DNA from: Sphingomonadales bacterium
Lineage (GTDB): Bacteria > Pseudomonadota > Alphaproteobacteria > Sphingomonadales > Sphingomonadaceae
Length of the DNA: 64,000 nt
Reading direction: 5' to 3'
Assembly: GCA_017302615.1 (NCBI GenBank)
Contig: JAFLDB010000001.1
Span: 124,001 to 188,000, forward strand
Shown here: piece after piece, positions 8,227 to 17,000 of the stretch
Layout of the letters: each line of letters starts with the position of its first letter
Position numbering within the stretch: position 1 is the stretch's first letter
Position numbers and translations under genes: made by a program
The notes under the pieces: generated by a model
The model's database searches: none
What the model saw: only the letters and a program-made list of their open reading frames with translations
What the model was told of the DNA's origin: nothing

Positions 8227-9744
8227 ATGAACAACATTTACGACGAAATCCGATCCGCGATCTATTCGGTCTGGCACCGCCGCTGGCTGGCCCTTGGCGT
8301 CGCCTGGGGCGTTTGCCTGCTGGGCTGGCTGCTGGTCGGGCTGATCCCGAACAGCTATGAATCCAAAGCCAGGATCTATGTGAAGCTGGAAGATGTCCTG
8401 TCCGATGTGACCGGGGTTCCGACCAGCAACAAGCGCGATATCGAGCGGGTGCAGCAGACGCTGACCAGCGCGGTAAACTTGGAAAAGGTCATCCGCGGCA
8501 CGCCGATCGGCGCAGAGATCACCGATCCCAAGCAGATGGAAGGCGCTGTCCTTTCGCTCGGCAAGCGGATCAAGATCGAAAGCACCAAGGAAAACCTGTT
8601 CGAAATCACCGTCACTTATGGCGACGGCGGCAATTCGGACGCGGCCAATGCCAAGATCGCTCAGGCCATTGCCCAGAAACTGATCGACATCTTCCGCGAG
8701 GAAAACCTTGCCGGAAACCGCGGCGAGATGTCGACCTCGCTGGAATTCATGGATCAGCAGCTGGCCCAGCGGCAGAAGGAACTGGAAGCCGCCGAGCAGA
8801 AGCGGCTGGCCTTTGAAGCGGCCAATCCTTCGCTCGCCAAGGGCGGGACCTCGCCGATCCAGCGGATCGAATCGCTGCGCTCGGAACTGCGCGGGATCGA
8901 TGCCGATCTGGCCGCGGCGCAAAGCGCGCTGGCCGGGATCAATGGCCAGCTGGCCGGCACGCCGCGCTATCTGCCCGCGACCGGGCAGGTCGGCGGCGCA
9001 CGCGGCGCCCTGGCCGATGCTCAGGCGCATCTTTCTTCGCTGCGCGCCCGCGGGCTGACTGAAAACCATCCGGACGTGATTGCCGCGCGCAATCAGGTCA
9101 ACATGCTGAAGCAGGCCGCAGCCGGCGAAGGCGGCGGGGGCGGCATTCCGAACCCGGCCTATGCCTCGCTCGAATCGATCAAGGCTGAACGGCAGGCCAA
9201 TGTCCAGGCACTGACCGCGCGCCGTGCTTCTGTTCAGTCCGAGCTCAACCAGTTGACCGCCCAGCAGTTCACCAATCCCGAAGCCCTGGCCGAGCAGCAG
9301 CGGATCAACCGCGATTACGACGTGCTCAAGCAGCAGTACGACAAGCTGCTGCAGGACCGCGAAGAGCTGCGCCTGCGCGGCCAGGTCGAAACCGAGCACA
9401 ACTCGATCAAGTTCCAGGTGATCGATCCGCCGACCACCCCGCGCAGTCCGGTTGCGCCCAACCGTCCGATCCTGCTGCTGGGTGTGTTGATCGTCGGCTT
9501 GGGGGCAGGGGCTGCCGTGGCTTTCGCCGTCGGCCAGTTGCGCTCCACTTTCGCCACCACTGCGAAGCTGGAACGGACTCTGGGCCTGCCCGTACTCGGC
9601 GCCGTCAGCGCGACGCTGACCGATGCCGGCCGCGCGCTGCGGCGCAAGCGGCTGCGCTATTTCTATGCCGCCACGGGCGGGCTGGGCGGGGTGTTCGTCC
9701 TGCTGCTCGCGCTTGAAATCGTCCAGCGCAGCATGGTCGCCTGA
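8227..9744 (+). CDS. XrtA system polysaccharide chain-length determinant (Wzz/GumC type)
   Basis: Inner-membrane polysaccharide co-polymerase, 505 residues. A Wzz-type N-terminus has a membrane helix at about residues 20-40. A long coiled-coil periplasmic part (about 170-390, rich in AEQQRINRDYDVLKQQYDKL-like heptads) follows, then the C-terminal PPTTPRSPVAPNRP motif that precedes a second helix (about 413-437), and an additional terminal helix at about 479-498. It sets polymer length and docks the separate cytosolic kinase encoded next, 11 bp downstream. The third helix is an addition to the minimal two-helix plan but usual in this family. Confidence 0.92.
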   Translation: MNNIYDEIRSAIYSVWHRRWLALGVAWGVCLLGWLLVGLIPNSYESKARIYVKLEDVLSDVTGVPTSNKRDIERVQQTLTSAVNLEKVIRGTPIGAEITDPKQMEGAVLSLGKRIKIESTKENLFEITVTYGDGGNSDAANAKIAQAIAQKLIDIFREENLAGNRGEMSTSLEFMDQQLAQRQKELEAAEQKRLAFEAANPSLAKGGTSPIQRIESLRSELRGIDADLAAAQSALAGINGQLAGTPRYLPATGQVGGARGALADAQAHLSSLRARGLTENHPDVIAARNQVNMLKQAAAGEGGGGGIPNPAYASLESIKAERQANVQALTARRASVQSELNQLTAQQFTNPEALAEQQRINRDYDVLKQQYDKLLQDREELRLRGQVETEHNSIKFQVIDPPTTPRSPVAPNRPILLLGVLIVGLGAGAAVAFAVGQLRSTFATTAKLERTLGLPVLGAVSATLTDAGRALRRKRLRYFYAATGGLGGVFVLLLALEIVQRSMVA

Positions 9745-9755
9745 GGGGGAATGCA

Positions 9756-10853
9756 ATGACCGACCAGACCAAGATCCCCCTGCCGGAAGACGGCGAAGCC
9801 GCGAAGGGCCCCAGCCTGATCGAACGGGTCGTGCGCAATTACGACCTGGTCAAGCTGGCCCCGGCACCGATCCCGGAAGAGCTGGTGCCGCCGGTGGCCA
9901 AGCGTCGCCGTTATCGCCGTGCCAGCGAAGTGGTCGAGGATGCCGAAGTGACGCCGGTGGCGGAACCTGCCGCTGCTCCGGCCGCGCCGCAGCCCGCGCC
10001 CGAGCCGGTCGCGGCCGCCGCTCCCGCACCTGAAGTGGTTGTGCCCGAAGTGGTCGCCCCGCCGGTTGCGGCCAGCATTAACGTGCCTGCGCCGGTTGCC
10101 GTGCCGGTCCGGTTCCGGGGAGAGAAGCACCCGGTCAACCGCCAGCACCTGCGCGATCAGGGCCTGATCGTTCCCGAAGGCAGTGTCACCGCGCTGCTGG
10201 AAGAAATGCGGATCGTGAAGCGGCAGTTGCTCTACAATGCCGGGCAGCTGGCCCAGCAGGGCATGGGTCCGGCCGCCCAGCGGATCCTGATCTGCTCGCC
10301 TCATCCGGGCGAGGGCAAGAGCTACACCTCGGTCAATCTCGCGCTGGCGATCGCGGCCGAAAAGGAAAGCGAAGTGCTGCTGGTCGATGCCGACTTTGCC
10401 AAGCCTTCGGTGCTTTCCATGCTGGGCCTGCCGGGTGGGCCGGGGCTGATGGACGCTCTCTCGAAACCGGACATCGATGTGGCCGATTGCGTGATCGGTA
10501 CCGACATTTCCGGCCTGTGGGTCCTGCCTGCCGGTAATGCCACCACGTCCGATAGCGAGTATCTCTCCAGCTCGCGTACTGCCGCCGTGCTGGAACGACT
10601 GACCCAGGGTGCGCCGCACCGGATCGTGATTTTCGATTCGCCGCCGGCTCTGGCTGCCTCTCCCGCGGCAGAGCTGGCCAAGCATGTCGGGCAGGCCGTG
10701 CTGGTCGCCCGGGCCGACCGGACCGGTCAGGGCGCTCTCGAAGATGCCGTCTCGCTGCTGTCCGGCTGTCCGAACATCCAGCTGTTGCTCAACGCCGTTC
10801 ACTTCAGCCCCAGCGGTCGCCGCTTCGGCTCCTATTATGGATATGGGGGATGA
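9756..10853 (+). CDS. XrtA-associated tyrosine autokinase (BY-kinase)
   Basis: Cytosolic bacterial tyrosine kinase, 365 residues. An Ala/Pro/Val-rich linker (about residues 60-110) precedes the ATPase domain: Walker A SPHPGEGKS with Lys188, Walker A' LLVDADFAK near 208-216, and Walker B IVIFDSPPAL near 290. The C-terminus FGSYYGYGG is the short tyrosine cluster that is autophosphorylated. Cycling phosphorylation should control assembly with the chain-length protein encoded upstream. It overlaps the next gene: its TGA stop lies inside that gene's first start codons. Confidence 0.92.
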   Translation: MTDQTKIPLPEDGEAAKGPSLIERVVRNYDLVKLAPAPIPEELVPPVAKRRRYRRASEVVEDAEVTPVAEPAAAPAAPQPAPEPVAAAAPAPEVVVPEVVAPPVAASINVPAPVAVPVRFRGEKHPVNRQHLRDQGLIVPEGSVTALLEEMRIVKRQLLYNAGQLAQQGMGPAAQRILICSPHPGEGKSYTSVNLALAIAAEKESEVLLVDADFAKPSVLSMLGLPGGPGLMDALSKPDIDVADCVIGTDISGLWVLPAGNATTSDSEYLSSSRTAAVLERLTQGAPHRIVIFDSPPALAASPAAELAKHVGQAVLVARADRTGQGALEDAVSLLSGCPNIQLLLNAVHFSPSGRRFGSYYGYGG

Positions 10854-10855
10854 CC

Positions 10856-12586
10856 ATGAAGTCCCACCTTCTCAAGACCTTCGTTGCCCTTTCGGCCTGC
10901 CTTGCCGCAGCCGCACCGGCCCATGCCCAACTGCTGGGCTATGACGATGTCTCCGGTCCGGACGGAGCCGGGGACGCCTTTGACGAGGGCGATGTCGACG
11001 ATGGCGACAGCCTCGTTCCGGGCATCGGCACGCGCACCAAGAAGGTTACCGTGGTGCCCTATATCGAGGCGCAGCAGGTTGTTTCGGCCGAGCTTTCGCC
11101 GGGCGACGAGGTCCTGACCTATTCAACTGTCGCCGCCGGGCTCGACGCCAATGTCACAGGCCGCAACAGCCAGGGCGCGGTTTCGGTGCGCTACGAGCGC
11201 CGCTTCGGATATGGCAATACCCGCGTGGCCGACAGCGATGTGGTCAGCGGTGTCGCCCGCGCCAGCGTCGGCATCGTGCCGCGCAGCCTGACGCTGGAAG
11301 GCGGGGCCATGGCCGCGCGGCTCAGCGTGGAAAACAACGGTTCGACCGTTGCCGGCCGGGAAAGCAATTCGACTTCGCAGGTCTATGGGCTTTACATCGG
11401 CCCGTCGCTGCGCTCGCAGATCGGTGACCTGCATGTCACCGGGCATTACCGCTTCGGCTATAACCGGGTGGAAAGCCCGGGTGCGCTGGTCACCGCGCCG
11501 GGACAGAACCCGGCCGACATCTATGATGAAGGCACGGTCCACAACGCCATGGTCCATGCCGGGGTGAAGCCGGGCACGGTCCTGCCGATCGGGATCGGCG
11601 TTGGTGCGGGCTGGAACCGTGAAGATGTCTCCAATCTCGATCAGCGGATCGATGACAAGAGTGTGCGCGGCGATGTGGTGCTGCCAGTCGGTTCCGATCT
11701 CGCCCTGGTGGCGGGGATCGGGTACGAGGACGTCACCGTGTCCAACCGCGATGCGGTGCGCGATCCAGTCACCGGACAGCCGGTGATCGGCCCCGATGGC
11801 CGATACGTCACCGACAAGAGCCAGCCGCGCCAGATTGCTTATGAGAGCGAAGGCCTGACCTGGGATGCCGGTGTGATCTGGCGGCCCAGCAAGCGCACCG
11901 CGCTGGAGGCGCATGTCGGCCGCCGCTATGGCTCGACCAGCTATTACGGCAGCTTTGCCTATGCGCCCAATGCGCGGACCAGCGTGAACGTGTCGGTTTA
12001 TGACAGCATTTCCGGCTTTGGCGGACTGCTCAATAACCGTCTTGCTGGCCTGCCGACCCAGTTCGACGCGACCCGCAATCCGCTGACCGGCGATCTGGGC
12101 GGCTGCGTGGCCGGGACCGGATCGGTCGGCACCGGGCAGGCTTCGTGCCTCAACGGCGCGCTGGCTTCGGTCAGTTCCTCGGTGTTCCGCGGGCGCGGGG
12201 TGATGGCCAGCATCGGCGTATCCGGCCCGCGTCTGCAATACGGGATCGGTGCCGGATACGATCGCCGCAAGTTCATCGCCGCACCCGGGACGGTCCTCGC
12301 CGGCGCCAATGGCGTGATCGACGAGAACGTCTGGCTGGGCGCCTATCTCAACGGTCGGATCGACCGGCAGTCCAGCTTCGGCACCAATGTCTGGGCCAGT
12401 TGGTACCAAAGTGGAGACGGCGTTGCTGGCGATGTCACGGCGCTGGGGGCTACCGCGGCTTACTATCGCACGCTGACCGGCCGCCTTTCGGCAACGGTTG
12501 CTGTGGGTGTCCAGGGGGTTGATCGCGAACTGCTGGACGATGTCTGGACCGCCCAGGGCATGGTCGGCGTCCGGTATTCGTTCTGA
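10856..12586 (+). CDS. outer-membrane beta-barrel protein, PEP-CTERM/XrtA system-associated
   Basis: A 576-residue secreted barrel. A signal peptide (MKSHLLKTFVALSACLAAAA.., cleavage after AHA) is followed by an acidic stretch DEGDVDDGDS, alternating amphipathic strands throughout, and a C-terminal VGVRYSF ending in Phe, the sorting signal of outer-membrane barrels. It corresponds to the conserved barrel of XrtA loci whose role is presumed to be polymer export or outer-membrane anchoring. ATG 10856 is chosen, with GGGGGA 5-6 nt upstream; ATG 10850, overlapping the kinase stop, is possible and adds two residues. Confidence 0.85.
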   Translation: MKSHLLKTFVALSACLAAAAPAHAQLLGYDDVSGPDGAGDAFDEGDVDDGDSLVPGIGTRTKKVTVVPYIEAQQVVSAELSPGDEVLTYSTVAAGLDANVTGRNSQGAVSVRYERRFGYGNTRVADSDVVSGVARASVGIVPRSLTLEGGAMAARLSVENNGSTVAGRESNSTSQVYGLYIGPSLRSQIGDLHVTGHYRFGYNRVESPGALVTAPGQNPADIYDEGTVHNAMVHAGVKPGTVLPIGIGVGAGWNREDVSNLDQRIDDKSVRGDVVLPVGSDLALVAGIGYEDVTVSNRDAVRDPVTGQPVIGPDGRYVTDKSQPRQIAYESEGLTWDAGVIWRPSKRTALEAHVGRRYGSTSYYGSFAYAPNARTSVNVSVYDSISGFGGLLNNRLAGLPTQFDATRNPLTGDLGGCVAGTGSVGTGQASCLNGALASVSSSVFRGRGVMASIGVSGPRLQYGIGAGYDRRKFIAAPGTVLAGANGVIDENVWLGAYLNGRIDRQSSFGTNVWASWYQSGDGVAGDVTALGATAAYYRTLTGRLSATVAVGVQGVDRELLDDVWTAQGMVGVRYSF

Positions 12587-12608
12587 GCGGTACGGAAGGA
12601 AGAGAAGA

Positions 12609-13796
12609 ATGTTCAACGATTTCTATGGTCTGACCGGCCGTCCGTTCCAGCTGACGCCCGATCCCTCGTTTTATTTCGAGAGCCTGACGCACCGCAAGGC
12701 GCTGTCCTATCTGTCCTATGGCCTGGCCCAGGGCGAAGGTTTCGTGGTGATCACGGGCGAGGTCGGCGCGGGCAAGTCCACGCTGGTGGCCCATCTGATG
12801 GCGACGATCGATCCGGCCCGGCTGACGGCCGCGCAGATCGTCACCAGCGCGCTGGATGGCGAGGAACTGGTGCATGTCGTCGCGCAGGCTTTCGGGCTGA
12901 TCGTCGACGGGCATGACAAGGCCAGCGCCCTGGGCGCGATCGAGGCGTTTCTGCATGACGAAGCCCGCTCCGGCCGGCGCTGCCTGCTGGTGGTGGACGA
13001 GAGCCAGAACCTGGGGATCGACGCGCTGGAAGAGCTGCGGATGCTGTCCAACTTCCAGCTTGGCGCGCATCCGCTGCTGCAGACCCTGCTGCTCGGTCAG
13101 CCGGAATTTCGCGATACGATTCAGGACCATCCGCAGCTCGAGCAGCTGCGCCAGCGGGTCATCGCGGCGCACCATCTTGAGGCGATGGAGCTGGGCGAAG
13201 TGCAGCCCTATATCGAACACCGCCTGAAGTGCGTCGGCTGGACCGGCAATCCCAAGTTCGATCAGCGTGTCTTTACAGAGCTTTACGAGGCTTCGGGCGG
13301 CGTGCCGCGGCGGATCAACCAGATCTGCAACCGGCTGATGCTGCTGGGCGCGGTCGAGCAGCGCAGCCGGATCGACGGTGCGATGCTGAGCCAGGTGCTC
13401 GACGAGCTGGAGCTGGATGGCACCCTGCAACTGAAGAAGATCGCGAAGCCCGAACCGGTTCCCGCGGTGACTCAACCGGTACACCAGGTGCACGCCGATG
13501 TGACACCGCAGGTACCTGTCGATGCGGTCGCCATGGCTCAGCTGCAAGCGCTGCTGGCCGAGCGCGATGCCCAGATCGCCGAGCTGCAGCAGGCCGTGAT
13601 CGAACTGGCCAACGAGCGCGAGGCTGCCCCGGTGCAGGCCGCCGCGCCGGACCAGTCGGCAGCCTTTGCCGCGCTGGAAGGCAAGATGGCCGCGCTTGAA
13701 ACCAAGATGCTGGAGCAGGAGCGGACCATCCGCCAGACCCTGACCATGCTGATCGAGTGGATCGAGGCCGACGACGCCGGCCGCGTCGCGGCCTGA
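12609..13796 (+). CDS. XrtA/PEP-CTERM system-associated ATPase (ExeA-like)
   Basis: AAA-type ATPase of 395 residues, ExeA/GspA-like. It starts FNDFYGLTGRPFQLTPDP, as the family does, with Walker A GEVGAGKST (Lys56) and Walker B LLVVDESQN (about 124-132). GVPRRINQICNRL is the sensor-2 region. After about residue 290 a charged coiled coil runs to the C-terminus. It lacks the membrane and peptidoglycan-binding part of true ExeA. It presumably energises assembly or surface placement of the export machinery. ATG 12609 has GGAAGGAAGAGA upstream; the in-frame extension to 12498 was rejected. Confidence 0.9.
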   Translation: MFNDFYGLTGRPFQLTPDPSFYFESLTHRKALSYLSYGLAQGEGFVVITGEVGAGKSTLVAHLMATIDPARLTAAQIVTSALDGEELVHVVAQAFGLIVDGHDKASALGAIEAFLHDEARSGRRCLLVVDESQNLGIDALEELRMLSNFQLGAHPLLQTLLLGQPEFRDTIQDHPQLEQLRQRVIAAHHLEAMELGEVQPYIEHRLKCVGWTGNPKFDQRVFTELYEASGGVPRRINQICNRLMLLGAVEQRSRIDGAMLSQVLDELELDGTLQLKKIAKPEPVPAVTQPVHQVHADVTPQVPVDAVAMAQLQALLAERDAQIAELQQAVIELANEREAAPVQAAAPDQSAAFAALEGKMAALETKMLEQERTIRQTLTMLIEWIEADDAGRVAA

Positions 13797-13819
13797 GCGG
13801 GCCAGAGGAGCAGGCCGTC

Positions 13820-14692
13820 GTGGCAAGTCCCCCGGTGATCAACGGGCTTTCGGTCGATGTCGAGGACTGGTTCCAGGTCGGCGCCTTCGAAGCGGTGATC
13901 GACCGGGACAGCTGGGATTCGCTGGCCGACCGGGTCGAGCGCAATTGCGACCTGATCCTGGCGATGTTTGCCGAGGCCGACGTCAAGGCGACCTTCTTTA
14001 CCCTGGGCTGGGTGGCCGAACGCCATCCCGCGCTGATGCGGCGGATTGTCGAGCAGGGGCACGAACTGGCCAGCCACGGCTGGGATCACGAACGGGTGTT
14101 CCGGTTCGACAAGGCCAGCTTCACTGCCGATCTGGAGCGCAGCCGCAAGGTGCTGGAGGATGCCTCTGGCCAGCGCATCACCGGTTACCGCGCGCCCAGT
14201 TTCTCGATCGATCAGCGTACCCCCTGGGCCTATATGGCGCTGGCCGAGCAGGGGTTTGAATATTCATCGTCGGTCGCTCCGATCACCCATGATCACTACG
14301 GCTGGCGCGAGGCCCCGCGGTTTGCATTCAAGCCGTTGCCGTGGAGCGACCTGATCGAGATCCCGGTTACCACCGCGCATTTCGCCGGCAAGCGGCTGGC
14401 GGCGGGCGGGGGCGGGTTCTTCCGCGTGCTGCCCTATGCCTTTTCGCGCTGGGCGATCCGCCAGGTCAATCGCGTCGATGGCCGCCCGGCGGTGTTCTAT
14501 TTCCACCCGTGGGAAATCGATCCCCAACAGCCGCGCGTGCCCAACGCGCCGCTGCGCTCCAAGGTGCGTCACTATACCAACCTTGATGGCATGGCCGACA
14601 AGCTGCGCCAGCTGGTGGGCGAATTCGCCTGGGGCCGGATGGACCTTCTGGCTCACCGCGAGGCGGCGCTGGCGGTGGAACTGGCCGCGTGA
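13820..14692 (+). CDS. polysaccharide deacetylase, XrtA system (NodB fold)
   Basis: NodB-type carbohydrate esterase of 290 residues that removes N-acetyl groups from polymer sugars. The metal and catalytic motif is SVDVEDWF (Asp13, Asp16), the metal-binding pair is SHGWDH with His86 and His90, and the third motif is YRAPSFSI. FYFHPWEID near residue 232 supplies the late catalytic His. No signal peptide is visible, so it may act on cytosolic or lipid-linked precursors. GTG 13820 with GAGGAG about 10 nt upstream is preferred over an upstream ATG 13757 that overlaps the ATPase gene. Confidence 0.92.
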   Translation: MASPPVINGLSVDVEDWFQVGAFEAVIDRDSWDSLADRVERNCDLILAMFAEADVKATFFTLGWVAERHPALMRRIVEQGHELASHGWDHERVFRFDKASFTADLERSRKVLEDASGQRITGYRAPSFSIDQRTPWAYMALAEQGFEYSSSVAPITHDHYGWREAPRFAFKPLPWSDLIEIPVTTAHFAGKRLAAGGGGFFRVLPYAFSRWAIRQVNRVDGRPAVFYFHPWEIDPQQPRVPNAPLRSKVRHYTNLDGMADKLRQLVGEFAWGRMDLLAHREAALAVELAA

Positions 14693-15765
14693 ACGCGCCG
14701 TTCCGACCAGCCGCCGTGGTGCTGCGCTTGGCCGATCTGCGCGATCCCGGCGAAGTGGCAAGGCTGGAAGGCTATGTGGCCGACCATCCCGAAGGCACCG
14801 CCTTTCACCGTCCGGCCTGGCTGCTGGCCACGGCGCGCGGCACCGGCAATCGGGCGCTGGCGCTGGTCGCGGAAAGCGCCGGCAGCCTTGCCGGTTTTCT
14901 GCCGCTGACCGAAGCCCATTCCCCGCTGTTCGGGCGGGTGCTGGTCTCAACCGGTTTTGCGGTCGGCGGCGGGGTGCTGGCGCAGGATCGCCGCGCGGCC
15001 GATGCCTTGATCACCGCGGCCGAGGAACTGGCGCTGCGCCGGTCCTGCCCGGCGATCGAGCTGCGCGGCGGCGATCTGCCCGAAGCCCGCGATGGCTGGA
15101 AAGTCCGCACCGATTCGCATCTCGGCTTTGCCGCGCCGTTGGCCGGGGACGACGAAGCCCAGCTGAATTGGATCCCGCGCAAGCAGCGGGCCGAAGTGCG
15201 CAAGGGGTTGGCCACCGATCTGGAAGTGAGCGTGGGGCGCGGCGAGGCTGAGCGGCAGGCGCATTACGCGGTCTATGCCGAAAGCGTCCGCAACCTTGGC
15301 ACCCCGGTGTTCCCGCGCGCGCTGTTCGATGCCGTGCTGGACGGGTTTGGCGAGGCCGCCGACATCCTGACCGTGCGGCATCAGGGCCAGCCGGTCGCTT
15401 CGGTCCTCTCGCTGTATCACAAGGGTGCGGTGATGCCTTATTGGGGCGGCGGCACCTGGGATGCGCGGCGGCTGCGGGCCAATGACCGGATGTATTACGA
15501 ACTGATGCTCCACGCTCGTCGGCGCGGCTGCGACACGTTCGATTTCGGCCGATCGAAGACCGGCAGCGGCCCGGCCGATTTCAAGAAAAACTGGGGCTTT
15601 GAAGGCCGGCCACTGGCCTATGCCGGATGGACCGCACCCGGCGCGCCGCCACGCGATGCCGATCCGACCAGCGCCAGCAATTCGGCCAAGGTCGAGCTGT
15701 GGAAGCGCCTGCCGCTGGCCCTGGCCAACCGCATCGGCCCGCATATCGCCCGGGGGCTGGCGTGA
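14689..15765 (+). CDS. FemAB family protein, XrtA/PEP-CTERM system-associated
   Basis: A 358-residue double-GNAT FemAB-like acyltransferase. It shows WIPRKQRAEVRKG mid-protein, MPYWGGGTWDARRLRANDRMYYE, and the C-terminal FDFGRSKTGSGPADFKKNWGF typical of the family. FemAB enzymes transfer aminoacyl or acyl groups to a saccharide amine, which fits a step after the deacetylase encoded just upstream (inference). The GTG start overlaps the deacetylase stop by 4 nt, and its stop overlaps the glycosyltransferase start by 4 nt. Confidence 0.9.
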   Translation: MNAPFRPAAVVLRLADLRDPGEVARLEGYVADHPEGTAFHRPAWLLATARGTGNRALALVAESAGSLAGFLPLTEAHSPLFGRVLVSTGFAVGGGVLAQDRRAADALITAAEELALRRSCPAIELRGGDLPEARDGWKVRTDSHLGFAAPLAGDDEAQLNWIPRKQRAEVRKGLATDLEVSVGRGEAERQAHYAVYAESVRNLGTPVFPRALFDAVLDGFGEAADILTVRHQGQPVASVLSLYHKGAVMPYWGGGTWDARRLRANDRMYYELMLHARRRGCDTFDFGRSKTGSGPADFKKNWGFEGRPLAYAGWTAPGAPPRDADPTSASNSAKVELWKRLPLALANRIGPHIARGLA

Positions 15766-17000
15766 GCGATGAAGTCCTGTTCCTGGCCCACCGGATGCCG
15801 TTTCCGCCCGACCGGGGGGACAAGATCCGCTCCAGCCATATCCTGCGGCACCTGGCCAGCCTTGGCCCGGTTCATGTAGCGACCTTTGCCGAGGGCGAGG
15901 CCGATCTGGCGCAGGAGCCGGTTCTGGCCGGGCTTGCCGCCAGCCACTGCCTGGTCCGGCGCGGCAAGCCGCTGGCGCTGGCCGGGGCCGAAGCCCTGCT
16001 GCGCGGCCAGCCGGTCAGCCTGACCGCATTTCACGATCCGCGCGTTGCGGCCTATGTGGCAAAGGTGCTGGCCGAGCGGCCGATTGCCGCGATCTATGTC
16101 TTCTCCGGCCAGATGGGGCAGTATGTTCCGGCGGACTTCCCGGGGCGGGTGCTGCTCGATTTCGTCGATGTCGATTCGGCCAAGTTTGACGCCTATGCCG
16201 CCAGTGGCCATGGCCCGAGGGCCTGGATCGACGGGCGCGAAGGCCGCCTGCTGCGGGCCGAGGAACTGCGCCTGTCGCGCCGCGCCGATTGCATCCTGTT
16301 CGTCTCGGACGAGGAAGCCGCACTGTTCGCTTCGCGCCTTCCGGCAGCGGAGCGGGGGGATCATGATGTGCTGGCGCTGCGCAACGGGATCGACAGCGCC
16401 GGCTTCGATCCGGCTGCGGTAAAGCCGGAGCCGCGCCTGAACAGTCTGCCGGCACCGCGTCTGATCTTCACCGGGCAGATGGACTATGCCCCCAACATCG
16501 CTGCCGCAACGCGGGTGATCGAGAACCTGATGCCGCTGATCCGGGCGCGTTTGCCCGAGGCAAGCTTTCACGTCGTCGGGCGCAATCCGCCTGCTGCGCT
16601 GAAAGCGCTGGATGGCAGGAATGGCAGCCGTGTGTGGGGCGAAGTGCCAGACGTGCGGCCGTGGCTGGCCGGGGCCGATATCGCCCTTGTGCCGCTGGAA
16701 ATCGCGCGCGGAGTTCAGAACAAGGTGCTGGAGGCCATGGCCATGACCCTGCCGGTGGTGCTGACCGGCGGTGCGGCCACCGGGATCGGGGCCCAGCATG
16801 GTGAACACTTCCTGGTCGCCGACGAGGATCAGGGACTGGTCGACGCGATTGCCGCGCTGGCGGCCGATCCCGCCATGGCCGGGCGCCTTGGCCAGCAGGC
16901 CCGGCGCTTTGTGGTCAACCAGCTGGGCTGGGCCGCGACGCTGGCGCCGCTGGCCGGCCTGCTTGCACCGGTTGCGGGAGGACAACGCCATGCCGCCTGA
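15762..17000 (+). CDS. XrtA/PEP-CTERM system glycosyltransferase (GT4-like)
   Basis: GT-B fold glycosyltransferase of 412 residues. It begins EVLFLAHRMPFPPDRGDKIRS, the nucleotide-sugar transferase N-domain opening of this XrtA-linked family. The C-domain has FTGQMDYAPN, VVGRNPP, DVRPWLAGADIALVPL and RGVQNKVLEAMAM, including the conserved Glu of retaining GT4 enzymes. It should add a sugar to the growing repeat unit on the cytosolic face. GTG 15762 is the start; its stop overlaps the xrtA start by 11 nt. Confidence 0.9.
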   Translation: MSDEVLFLAHRMPFPPDRGDKIRSSHILRHLASLGPVHVATFAEGEADLAQEPVLAGLAASHCLVRRGKPLALAGAEALLRGQPVSLTAFHDPRVAAYVAKVLAERPIAAIYVFSGQMGQYVPADFPGRVLLDFVDVDSAKFDAYAASGHGPRAWIDGREGRLLRAEELRLSRRADCILFVSDEEAALFASRLPAAERGDHDVLALRNGIDSAGFDPAAVKPEPRLNSLPAPRLIFTGQMDYAPNIAAATRVIENLMPLIRARLPEASFHVVGRNPPAALKALDGRNGSRVWGEVPDVRPWLAGADIALVPLEIARGVQNKVLEAMAMTLPVVLTGGAATGIGAQHGEHFLVADEDQGLVDAIAALAADPAMAGRLGQQARRFVVNQLGWAATLAPLAGLLAPVAGGQRHAA